The translations under genes were made by a program, and so were the position numbers. A DNA stretch of 64,000 nucleotides from Variovorax sp. J22G73 (lineage in GTDB: Bacteria > Pseudomonadota > Gammaproteobacteria > Burkholderiales > Burkholderiaceae_C), in the NCBI RefSeq assembly GCF_030317035.1, contig NZ_JASZYK010000015.1, positions 92,329-156,328 of the forward strand, given 5' to 3'. How positions within the stretch are numbered: the first letter of the stretch is position 1; every line of letters begins with the position of its first letter. Positions 1 through 7,322 of this stretch are shown piece by piece. The notes under the pieces were generated by a model. The model worked only from the letters and a program-made list of their open reading frames with translations, ran no database searches and had not been told where the DNA came from.

Positions 1-1
1 C

Positions 2-472
2 GACTTCGGCCTGGGCGACCGGCTCGACACCGCCGCCAAGCGCGACCTGAGCCGCGCCTGGCACCGCCTGCCGGCCTGGCCCGATGCGGTCGCCGGGCTC
101 ACGCGGCTGAAGAAGAAGTTCACCATCTGCACGCTGTCGAACGGCAACATCGGCCTGCTCACCGAAATGGCCAAGCGCGCCGGCCTGCCCTGGGACTGCG
201 TGCTGTCGGCCGAAGTGTTCAAGGCCTACAAGCCCGACCCGCGCACCTACCTGGGCGTGGCGGGCGTGTTCGACGCGACGCCCGGGCAGGTGATGCTGGC
301 CGCCGCGCACCACGACGACCTGGCCGCCGCGCGCGTGTGCGGCCTGAAGTCCGCGTATATCGAGCGGCCGTACGAGTTCGGCCGCGCGCAGCCGAAAGAC
401 GTGTCGCCGCAGCCGGACAACCACCTGCACGCGCGCGACATCAACGCGCTGGCGGACCTGCTGGGGTGCTGA
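2..472 (+). CDS. Haloacid dehalogenase, type II (HAD superfamily), 5'-truncated
   Basis: This is the C-terminal part of a HAD-superfamily hydrolase resembling (S)-2-haloacid dehalogenases; the reading frame is open from base 2 and the start lies outside the window. The fragment contains the motif II serine (TLSNGN), the motif III lysine in a KAYKPDPRTY segment, and an acidic motif IV (AAAHHDDLAAA) followed by GLKSAYIERP, the usual order in type II dehalogenases. The nucleophilic aspartate of motif I is upstream and cannot be seen. The family hydrolyses 2-haloalkanoic acids to 2-hydroxy acids in the cytoplasm, but many members act on other substrates, so the substrate is not established. It is convergent with the DUF1697 gene, 23 bases away. 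Confidence 0.85.
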   Translation, partial: DFGLGDRLDTAAKRDLSRAWHRLPAWPDAVAGLTRLKKKFTICTLSNGNIGLLTEMAKRAGLPWDCVLSAEVFKAYKPDPRTYLGVAGVFDATPGQVMLAAAHHDDLAAARVCGLKSAYIERPYEFGRAQPKDVSPQPDNHLHARDINALADLLGC

Positions 473-495
473 CCCGCCGGGTGATCAGCCGCTGA

Positions 496-1053
496 TCAGC
501 CGGTGACCAGCTTTTCGACCGTGCGCAGGTTGCGCGTGGTGGTGCTCGACTTGTAGCGCGTTTTCGCGAGCAGCTTGGCCACCGGGGTGTCCAGGCTTTC
601 GCCGCGCGGGCATTGCCAGTACAGCACGCCCTTGCCGCGCTTCAGTTGCTCGACGTCGGCGTCGACGGCGCCGGCCTTCTCCAACACTTCGTCGAGCATC
701 GCCGCGTCGGAGCCGAACACGATGTACGGATGCCGCTCGTCGTCGATGCGCTCGAAGGGGTAGCCCTTGGCCATGGCCGCCACCTGCTTCTGCGTGAGCA
801 GCACGATCCATGCGTCGTAGCCGAAGCGCTTGCGCAGCGCCTGCTCGATGCGCGTGCGCAGCGCAGCGGCATCGCTGGTGTCGGTGTCGAACAGCACGTT
901 GCCGCTGGCGAGCACGGTGCGCACCGCGCCGAAGCCGAGGTCATCGGCGAACAGCGCCTTCAGCTCGGCGCTCTTGATCGCGATGCCGTTGACGTTCACG
1001 CCGCGCAGCAGCGCGACGTGGCGCGTGGCGGCGGGTTGCTTCGCACTGGCCAT
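496..1053 (-). CDS. DUF1697 family protein
   Basis: A 185-residue soluble protein of the DUF1697 family. The N-terminal block HVALLRGVNVNG and the segment VRTVLASGNVLFDT are the conserved signatures of this family, whose biochemical role is unknown. A second recognisable block, VLYWQCPRGES, lies near residue 150. The ATG start at 1053 gives the expected N-terminus, with a short extension before the conserved block. The gene is convergent with the dehalogenase and lies 64 bases downstream of the glyoxalase gene on the same strand. Length fits the family. No function is proposed. Confidence 0.88.
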   Translation of the reverse strand: MASAKQPAATRHVALLRGVNVNGIAIKSAELKALFADDLGFGAVRTVLASGNVLFDTDTSDAAALRTRIEQALRKRFGYDAWIVLLTQKQVAAMAKGYPFERIDDERHPYIVFGSDAAMLDEVLEKAGAVDADVEQLKRGKGVLYWQCPRGESLDTPVAKLLAKTRYKSSTTTRNLRTVEKLVTG

Positions 1054-1117
1054 GGTGCTACCGGGTGTTGTTCGTGTTGCTGGTGCTGCCCGTGCCGCCC
1101 GTGCCGCTCGTGGAGAC

Positions 1118-1531
1118 TCAGCGCAGCCCGCCGCCGGCGGCGTCTTCGTCGCGCTGGATCAGCTCGATCTTGTAGCCGTCGGGGTCCGTCACGAACGCGA
1201 TCACGGTAGTGCCGCCCTTCACCGGGCCGGCTTCGCGCGTCACGTTGCCGCCGCTGGCCTTGATCTTCTCGCAGGCCGCATACGCATCGGGCACGCCGAG
1301 CGCGATGTGGCCATAGGCGGTACCGAGCTCGTAGCTCTCGGTGCCCCAGTTGTAGGTGAGCTCGATCTCGGCCTGCCCGGGGTTGCCCTTGTCGAAGCCG
1401 AGGAAGGCGAGGCTGTACTTGTACTCGGGGTTTTCCGAGGTGCGCAGCAGGTTCATGCCGAGCACCTTGGTATAGAAGTCGATGGAGCGCTGGAGGTTGC
1501 CGACGCGCAGCATGGTGTGGAGGAATCGCAT
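1118..1531 (-). CDS. gloA: Lactoylglutathione lyase (glyoxalase I)
   Basis: Glyoxalase I isomerises the hemithioacetal of methylglyoxal and glutathione to S-lactoylglutathione in the cytoplasm. The 137-residue protein starts MRFLHTMLRVGNLQRSIDFY, the classic N-terminus with the metal-ligand His at residue 5. It continues with TKVLGMNLLRTSENPEYKYS, and near the C-terminus has FVTDPDGYKIELIQ, which carries the second-half glutamate ligand. Internal ELTYNWG and AYGHIALGVPD match the conserved blocks of the Ni/Co-type bacterial enzymes. It is 72 bases downstream of a glutathione S-transferase gene on the same strand, which suits a shared role in glutathione-dependent detoxification. Confidence 0.95.
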   Translation of the reverse strand: MRFLHTMLRVGNLQRSIDFYTKVLGMNLLRTSENPEYKYSLAFLGFDKGNPGQAEIELTYNWGTESYELGTAYGHIALGVPDAYAACEKIKASGGNVTREAGPVKGGTTVIAFVTDPDGYKIELIQRDEDAAGGGLR

Positions 1532-1603
1532 CTCGTGGTGCCGTGTAGTTATGGAGTGATCGAAAAAGGGGAGGCCGCTATTGTCCGCCTCCCGGCGCGC
1601 CGA

Positions 1604-2284
1604 TCAAGCCGCCAGCGTCAGCAGGTGGGCCTGGTGGCGCTCCAGGAACGCCATGAGGTGCTGCGGGTACTCGGGCACCACCGCCGCGCGCACGCTGGGC
1701 CGCGCGGCCAGCGCCTTGCGCCAGGCGTTCACCTTGGGCAACGTGTCGAAAACGTGCGAATCGGTGATGGCGTCGAACACCTCGAAGTAGCGGAACACGG
1801 GCGCGAAGACCGCGTCGACCAGGCTGAAGTTCGTGCCCGCGAAGTAGGGGCCTTCGCCCAACGCGGCTTCCACGCGCTCGAACTTGGCGACCAGGGCGAG
1901 CCGCTTCTGCTCGAACACGGCAGCGTCCTGCGTGGTTTCGTAGCCCCAGAGGTCGGCCAGCGTGGCCGAGCCGAACTCCATCCACGCGCGATGCTGCGCA
2001 CGTGCGAGCGGGTCTTCGGGGTGCAGGCGGGCGCCGGACTGCGTTTCTTCGAGGTACTCGCAGATCACGTTGCTTTCGAACAGCACGGTTTCGTTGCCGT
2101 CGGGCTGGCGTACTTTCAGCAGCGGCACCTTGCCCAGCGGCGAGATGTCGAGGAACCACTGGGGCTTGTTCGCGAGGTCGATGACGACGCGCTCGAAGGG
2201 CACGCCTTTTTCATGCAGCGCGATGGCGGCGCGCTGCACGTACGGGCACAGCAGGTGGCTGACGAGGGTGAGGGCTTGCGGCAT
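1604..2284 (-). CDS. Glutathione S-transferase family protein
   Basis: A 226-residue cytosolic glutathione transferase. The thioredoxin-like N-terminal domain is visible as LVSHLLCPYVQRAAIALHEK, with a probable catalytic Cys (residue 12) as in omega/beta-like classes. It is followed by SPLGKVPLLKV (cis-Pro region that holds glutathione) and ESNVICEYLEE, with the Glu-Ser pair that binds the gamma-glutamyl group. The C-terminal helical domain follows (VDAVFAPVFRYFEVFD). The frame stays open upstream to 2362, but I chose the ATG at 2284 because it starts directly before the conserved domain and has a GGAAA-type ribosome site. The substrate cannot be told from sequence. Confidence 0.9.
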   Translation of the reverse strand: MPQALTLVSHLLCPYVQRAAIALHEKGVPFERVVIDLANKPQWFLDISPLGKVPLLKVRQPDGNETVLFESNVICEYLEETQSGARLHPEDPLARAQHRAWMEFGSATLADLWGYETTQDAAVFEQKRLALVAKFERVEAALGEGPYFAGTNFSLVDAVFAPVFRYFEVFDAITDSHVFDTLPKVNAWRKALAARPSVRAAVVPEYPQHLMAFLERHQAHLLTLAA

Positions 2285-2403
2285 GGGGCTTTCCGTTCTC
2301 GGGTGTGCTGGTGCGGGGATGTGGGAACCATGGATCGCCGCGATTCTTGCGATACCGAACAACCTTTTCCCGCGAAGCCCATTCGCCGAACGGGCGCCTT
2401 GTG

Positions 2404-3087
2404 CTATGCCTCGGTGTCCAGCCAGTGCGTGATGCGCCCGCCGTGCATCACGCCGATGCGGTCGGCCATGGCGTGCGCTTCGGCCTCGTTGTGCGTGACC
2501 AGCACCGCGGTCTGGCCCGCCTGCTTCAGGATGCCGCGCACCTCGGCCGTGAGCCGTTCGCGCGTGCCGCCGTCGAGGTTGGAGAAGGGCTCGTCGAGCA
2601 GCAGCAAGGAAGGCGAGGGCGCCAGCGCGCGGGCCAGCGCGATGCGTTGCTGCTGGCCGCCGGAAAGCTCGTGCGGGTAACGCTCGCCGGCCTCGGCCAG
2701 CCCCACGAGCGCCAGCATCTCGGCCACGCGCGACTGCTGCGCGGCGCGGTCGAGGCGGCGCAGCCCGAAGGCCACGTTCTTCGCCGCCGACAGGTGCGGG
2801 AACAGCGCGTACTCCTGGAACATCATGCCCACGCGCCGTTGCTCGGGCGGCAGGTGCGTGTGCGTGGACGACAGCAGCACCTCGCCCAGGCGGACCGTGC
2901 CCGCGCGCACCGGCTCGAAGCCCGCGATGGCGCGCAGCACCGTCGTCTTGCCGCAGCCCGAGGGGCCGAACAGGCAGGCGATGTCGCCCGCCTTCAGTGC
3001 GAGCGAGAAGCCGTCGACGACCGTGTGCGGGCCGCGCGAGGTGTCGTATGCGAGCTGGACCGCATCGATGTTCAGGGGAGCGCTCAT
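2404..3087 (-). CDS. fbpC: Iron(III) ABC transporter ATP-binding protein (FbpC-like)
   Basis: ATPase of the iron importer. In 227 residues it shows Walker A (GPSGCGKTT, about residue 38), the Q-loop (MMFQEYALFPHL), the signature LSGGQQQRIALARAL, Walker B with LLLLDEPFSNLD, and the switch His in VTHNEAEA. At 227 residues it is much shorter than typical FbpC (about 350) and lacks the C-terminal regulatory TOBE-type extension. The start at 3087 overlaps the permease stop by four bases (ATGA), so the genes are translationally coupled. The assignment to iron rests on the FbpA/FbpB neighbours and the upstream Fur box; the ATPase alone could serve other anions or polyamines. Confidence 0.87.
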   Translation of the reverse strand: MSAPLNIDAVQLAYDTSRGPHTVVDGFSLALKAGDIACLFGPSGCGKTTVLRAIAGFEPVRAGTVRLGEVLLSSTHTHLPPEQRRVGMMFQEYALFPHLSAAKNVAFGLRRLDRAAQQSRVAEMLALVGLAEAGERYPHELSGGQQQRIALARALAPSPSLLLLDEPFSNLDGGTRERLTAEVRGILKQAGQTAVLVTHNEAEAHAMADRIGVMHGGRITHWLDTEA

Positions 3088-4763
3088 GTCTTGTCGGGTA
3101 CGGGGGTGTTCGAAGGCGTGCCCAGCGGGTTGCGCGCGAGCAGCACCACGGGCAGCAGGCCGGCCAGCACGATGGCGAGCGCGGCGATGGCGCCTTCTTC
3201 GTAGGTGCCGCGCGCGGCCTCGGCGTAGAGCCAGGTGGCGAGGGTGTCGAAATTGGCGGGGCGCAGCAGCAGCGTGGCCGGCAGCTCCTTCATGGCATCG
3301 ACAAACACCAGCAGCGCGCCGGCCGCCAATGCGGGCCGCAGCAGTGGCAGGTGCACGCGGCGCAGCGTGCCGGCGGTGGTTTCGCCGAGCAGGCGCGAGG
3401 CTTGTTCGATGGCCGGCGGAATGCGCGCCAGCCCGGCCTCGATGCCGCCGACCGGCATCGCCAGGAAGCGGATCACGCAGGCCACGACCAGCACGACGCC
3501 CGCGCCCATCAGCGGCAGGCCTTGCCAGCCCATCGCCGTGGCCAGCGCCCCGTCGAAGGCGAGCGCGGGCGTGAGCAGCCCGATGGCCAGCACCGTGCCC
3601 GGCACCGCGTAGCCCAGCGCAGCCACGCGCGCCTGCCAGCGCGCGCGGTTGGGCCGCGAGCCCTGGCCGCGCGCGGCCCAGGCGACGACCAGCCCGGCGG
3701 CCACGGCGACGACCGTGACACCGGCGGCCAGCGCCAGCGTGTTGCCCAGGCTTGCGACCAGCCCGCGGGAAATGCCGCCGCCCTGGTACAGCCGCTTGGC
3801 GCTTTCCCAGACCAGGTACAGCGCGGGCGCGACGAAGCCGACCAGCACCGGCAGCGAGGCTGTCGCGGTCGCGGCCCAGGCGGCGCCACCACGCAGCCGG
3901 CGCGGCTGCACGGCCCGCATGCGCTGCGCCGAGCCGAAGCGCTGGTGCTGCCGGCCATGGCGCTCCAGCCACACCAGCGCCACCACCACGAACAGCATGG
4001 CGCAGGCGATCTGCGCCGCGCCCGCGAGGTCGGAGCGCGTGATCCACGTGGTGTAGACGGCCACGGTGAGCGTGTTCACGCCCAGGAATTCGGAGGCGCC
4101 GATGTCGTTGAGCGTCTCCAGCAGCGCCAGGCTCAGCCCCACGGCCAGCGCGGGCCGGGCCAGCGGCAGCGCCACCCTGAAGAACGCGCCACGCCGGCTT
4201 TCGCCGAGCATGCGCGCGGCTTCCATCAGGTGCGCGGGCTGCGTCATGAACATCGCGCGCGCCGTCAGGTAGACGTACGGGTACAGCACGAAGCCCAGCA
4301 CGAAGACGGCGCCCGGCAGCGAGCGCAGGTCGGGCAGGCGGAACTGGCGCGGGCTGTCGAAGCCCAGCATCCAGCGGATGGCGCCCTGCACCGGGCCGAT
4401 GGGGTGCAGCAGGTCGAGGTAGGCGAAGGCGACGATGTAGGTCGGCATGGCCAGCGGCAGCAGCAGCGCCCAGTGCAGCACGCCGCGCCCCGGAAAGTCG
4501 TGCGCCGTCACCAGCCAGGCGCAGCCGGTGCCGATCAGCAGCACCAGCGCGCCGACGCCCGCCAGCAGCAAGGCCGTGTTGAGCGCCGCCTGCGGCAGCA
4601 CATGCGCCAGCAGCGGCCCCCAGTGCCCCACGCCCGAGCCAAATGCGAGCCACGCCAGCGTGAGCACCGGCGCAAGCACGCCGAGGGCGATCAGCAACGA
4701 CGCGCAGCGCCAGGCCGGGCCCGCTGCGCGCAGGCCCGGCGGCTGGCGCCGGAGCAGGTTCAT
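3084..4763 (-). CDS. fbpB: Iron(III) ABC transporter permease (FbpB-like)
   Basis: Fused two-domain permease of 559 residues, with about twelve hydrophobic segments as in FbpB/SfuB. Each half has the cytoplasmic coupling helix contacted by the ATPase: HLMEAARMLGESRRGAFFRVALP in the first half (key residues E-A-A then G) and IEQASRLLGETTAGTLRRV in the second. Segments such as LPLAMPTYIVAFAYLDLLH and GYAVPGTVLAIGLLTPAL are typical of iron(III) permeases. It lies 34 bases downstream of the binding-protein gene and overlaps the ATPase gene by four bases, forming one fbpABC operon transcribed leftward. Confidence 0.92.
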   Translation of the reverse strand: MNLLRRQPPGLRAAGPAWRCASLLIALGVLAPVLTLAWLAFGSGVGHWGPLLAHVLPQAALNTALLLAGVGALVLLIGTGCAWLVTAHDFPGRGVLHWALLLPLAMPTYIVAFAYLDLLHPIGPVQGAIRWMLGFDSPRQFRLPDLRSLPGAVFVLGFVLYPYVYLTARAMFMTQPAHLMEAARMLGESRRGAFFRVALPLARPALAVGLSLALLETLNDIGASEFLGVNTLTVAVYTTWITRSDLAGAAQIACAMLFVVVALVWLERHGRQHQRFGSAQRMRAVQPRRLRGGAAWAATATASLPVLVGFVAPALYLVWESAKRLYQGGGISRGLVASLGNTLALAAGVTVVAVAAGLVVAWAARGQGSRPNRARWQARVAALGYAVPGTVLAIGLLTPALAFDGALATAMGWQGLPLMGAGVVLVVACVIRFLAMPVGGIEAGLARIPPAIEQASRLLGETTAGTLRRVHLPLLRPALAAGALLVFVDAMKELPATLLLRPANFDTLATWLYAEAARGTYEEGAIAALAIVLAGLLPVVLLARNPLGTPSNTPVPDKT

Positions 4764-4797
4764 TCAGTCGCCGGCAAGGCGTGCCCGGCCCGCGTGG

Positions 4798-5865
4798 TCA
4801 CTGGTCGAAGCCGACCTTGTCGACCAGCGCGCTGGCCTGCTTGCGGTACTTGGCGATGTCTGTGAGCGGCAGCGGATCGACCTTCAGCTCGCCGATGCTC
4901 TGGCCGATGATCGGGTCCAGCGCCACGCCCTTGCGCACCGGGTATTCGAAGTTGGCCTGCGCATACAGCGACTGCGCCGGCTCCGACACCAAAAACTCGA
5001 GCAGCTTGACCGCGTTGGCGCGCTGCGGCGCATTCCTGGCGACCGACGCGCCGCTGATGTTCACGTGCGTGCCGCCGCTCCTGGCGAAGGTCGGGCGCAC
5101 GACCTTGATGCCGTCGCCCCACTTGCGCGCGTCGGTGCCTTCCTTCGCGCTCTTCATCTGGCCCACGTAGTACGAATTTGCCAGGCCCACGTCGCAGATG
5201 CCGCCCAGGATGTCGCGCGCCACGTCGCGGTCGCCGCCCGTGGCCTTGCGTGCCAGGTTGGCCTTCACGCCGCGCAGCCATTGCTCGGCCTTGGCCTCGC
5301 CGTCGTGCGCGATGAGCGAAGCGACCAGCGCGGTGTTGTACGGGTGCTGGCCCGCGCGGATGCAGACCTTGCCCTTGTACTTGGGGTTGGCCAGGTCTTC
5401 GTAGCGGAAGCTGTTCAGCGGCAGGCCCTTGTCGGCGTACAGCACGCGCGCGCGCATCGACAGCGAGAACCACTGGCCGTCGGCGCCGCGCAGGTTGGCC
5501 GGAATGGCCGATTCGAGCGCGGCCGACTTCACCGGCTGCGTGACGCCGCCGTCGACCAGGTCCATGAGGTTGCCGATGTCGACCGTCATCAATACGTCGG
5601 CGGGCGAGCGCGCGCCCTCGGCCTTCACGCGCTCCAGCAGGCCGTCTTTCACGAACACGGTGTTGACCTTGATGTTGCTCTGCGCGCTGAAGGCGGAGAT
5701 CAGCGGCTGGATCAGCGCGGGCTCGCGCGTGGTGTACAGCGTGAGTTCGTCGGCGGCGGCGGCCTGAGCAGGCAGGGCCGTGACGGCGAGTCAGGCGGCG
5801 ATGGCGGTGCTGGTGCCAAACAGTGCGCGCGCGGCGCGGCCGTGGACGCGGGAGCGTTCGGTCAT
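4798..5865 (-). pseudogene. fbpA: Iron(III) ABC transporter substrate-binding protein (FbpA-like) with in-frame stop in its signal peptide
   Basis: Periplasmic ferric-binding protein. The mature part begins DELTLYTTRE and contains the paired-tyrosine iron site in LANSYYVGQMK, plus GQWFSLSMRARVLYADKG, all typical of FbpA. An ATG at 5865 is preceded by an excellent ribosome site (GGAGGA, five bases away) and opens MTERSRVHGRAARALFG. After 24 codons the frame meets TGA at 5791-5793, then continues in the same frame as LAVTALPAQAAAADELTLY. Reading the TGA as TGG (Trp) would restore a perfect Sec signal peptide. No good alternative start lies between the stop and the mature protein. Either this is a recent single-base nonsense mutation (or base-call error), or translation restarts internally. 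A Fur box lies 74 bases upstream. Confidence 0.85.
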
Positions 5866-5938
5866 GAAGATCCTCCGGGGGAGCAGTGAAATGTTCTGGA
5901 AACGCCGGCGCTTGTTGTTGTCGTCGTTCTGGCCGCGA

Positions 5939-5953
5939 TGAGAATAATTATCA
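5939..5953. promoter_or_regulatory. Fur box upstream of fbpABC
   Basis: The 15 bases TGAGAATAATTATCA match the 7-1-7 Fur consensus TGATAATNATTATCA at every defined position but one. They lie 74-88 bases upstream of the fbpA start, in the 193-base gap between fbpA and the thioesterase gene. Fur with Fe2+ would repress fbpABC in iron-replete cells. The match is seen directly; binding is inferred. Confidence 0.85.
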
Positions 5954-6058
5954 CTGGGAGGATCGGGCGGGGAGGCCTTTGCACTTACGTGGCAAAGGCC
6001 TACTTTGCCCCGTTGCGCACCGGCGCGCCCCGCGTTGCGCCCTGTCGCGCGGCTTGGC

Positions 6059-6616
6059 TCAGCGCGCTGGAGGGATCTCAAACACCAGGCAGGTCGTCGT
6101 GGCATGCGCGTACAGCGTGCCGTCCGGGCCGTACAGCCGCGCCTCGGCGGTGGCCAGCTGCTTGCCGCAATGGATCACCTTGCCCTCGGCGCGCACGCGC
6201 TGCACCTTGGGCGTGAGGCCCTTCACGTAGTTCACGCCCAGTTCGGCGGTGGTGTAGGCGCGACCGGGCGGCATCATGGTGTGCACCGAGCAGCCCAGGG
6301 CGGAGTCGAGCATGGTCGCGACCCAGCCGCCATGGATGGTGCCCAGCGGGTTCAGGTGCCGGGGCAGCGGCGTGCCCTGGAAAACGGCCACGCCCTGGCG
6401 CACTTCCAGGATGGTGAAGTCCAGCGTCTTGGCGATGGCGGCGTAGGGAATGTCGCCGTTCAGCATGGCCTGCATGATCTCCAGGCCGGTCTTGCCGGCG
6501 AGCTGGTCGGGGCGGGCCAGGCCGGGGCCCGGGCCGGCGTCGAGCCGCTCGGCGATGTGGCGTTCTTCGGCAATCCAGGCTTCGAGCTGGTTCGGGGTCT
6601 CGGCGGTTGGGGTCAT
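6059..6616 (-). CDS. PaaI-family hotdog thioesterase
   Basis: A 185-residue hotdog-fold protein of the PaaI type, which hydrolyses acyl- or aryl-CoA thioesters in the cytoplasm. The core signature NPLGTIHGGWVATMLDSALG (about residues 88-107) includes the HGG loop and the downstream acidic residue of the active site. The following TAELGVNYVKGL strand and the C-terminal YAHATTTCLVF strand complete the fold. About 60 residues of helical sequence precede the domain. It is divergent from the MarR regulator, and the shared 75-base gap carries palindromic operator-like sites, so MarR may regulate both. The natural substrate is unknown. Confidence 0.88.
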   Translation of the reverse strand: MTPTAETPNQLEAWIAEERHIAERLDAGPGPGLARPDQLAGKTGLEIMQAMLNGDIPYAAIAKTLDFTILEVRQGVAVFQGTPLPRHLNPLGTIHGGWVATMLDSALGCSVHTMMPPGRAYTTAELGVNYVKGLTPKVQRVRAEGKVIHCGKQLATAEARLYGPDGTLYAHATTTCLVFEIPPAR

Positions 6617-6654
6617 GCCTGCGTTCCTTCTGGGGGCTTTGTCGGGAGGTGTTT

Positions 6655-6683
6655 ATTGCATATGCAATAGTTGCACATACAAT
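6655..6683 (+). promoter_or_regulatory. MarR promoter with two operator-like palindromes
   Basis: ATTGCATATGCAAT (6655-6668) is a perfect 14-base palindrome. Fifteen bases downstream a degenerate copy, TTGCACATACAA, occupies 6671-6682. They coincide with a plausible promoter: TTGCAT (6656-6661), a 16-base spacer and TACAAT (6678-6683). The MarR ATG at 6692 is only eight bases after the -10 element and has no ribosome site, so the transcript may be leaderless. The arrangement suggests MarR autorepression. Confidence 0.7.
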
Positions 6684-6691
6684 AATATCCC

Positions 6692-7183
6692 ATGGAAACC
6701 GCCGCCACCGTCACCCCAGTCGCCAACACGACGACCGCCGCCAAGCCGCGCGGCTGCACCAGCTTCAAGGTGCGCCAGCTCTCGCGCCGCCTGTCGCAGC
6801 ACTACGACGCCGAGGTGTCGCAAAGCGGCCTGAAGACCACGCAGTACTCGCTGCTGTCGCACCTGGCGCGGCTGGGCCCCTCGCGGCCGGTCGACCTGGC
6901 GGGCGAACTCAAGATGACCGCCTCCACCCTCAGCCGCAACCTGCAGCCGCTGATTGCCGCGGGCTTCATCGCGCAAAGTGCCGGCGCCGATGCGCGCAGC
7001 CTGCTGGTGCAGCTCACCGAGGCGGGCGAGGCCAAGCGCCGCGAAGCGCAGCAGTACTGGAAGTCGGCGCAGCAGAAGATCAATGCGCTTCTGGGCGTGG
7101 AGCGCGTGCTCGCGCTGCACCAGCTGATCGACGACGCGATGGAACTGCTGGGCGCCGACGACGAGCCCGCCATCGAAGACTGA
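6692..7183 (+). CDS. MarR family transcriptional regulator
   Basis: A 163-residue winged-helix regulator. After a Thr/Ala-rich start, the dimerisation helix region (SFKVRQLSRRLSQHYDAEV) is followed by the DNA-binding domain: TTQYSLLSHLARLG, PVDLAGELKMTASTLSRNLQPL as the recognition region near residues 70-90, and AGADARSLLVQLTEAGEAKR as the wing. MarR proteins usually repress their own gene and neighbours, and release DNA on binding small aromatic ligands. Palindromes directly over the promoter support autorepression. The downstream MFS, MATE and SDR genes are likely targets. No Shine-Dalgarno sequence precedes the start. Confidence 0.92.
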   Translation: METAATVTPVANTTTAAKPRGCTSFKVRQLSRRLSQHYDAEVSQSGLKTTQYSLLSHLARLGPSRPVDLAGELKMTASTLSRNLQPLIAAGFIAQSAGADARSLLVQLTEAGEAKRREAQQYWKSAQQKINALLGVERVLALHQLIDDAMELLGADDEPAIED

Positions 7184-7322
7184 GCGTTTCCCGCCCCAGC
7201 GATACCCGAGACACCCCCTTTATTCATCGCCGCGCAGAGGCTGCGCGCGCGACCGCGTCTTTCGTGTTTTTGCGTTTTGTATTCGCGTTTTTCCTCCATT
7301 CAATTCCAACAGCAGAGGTCCC

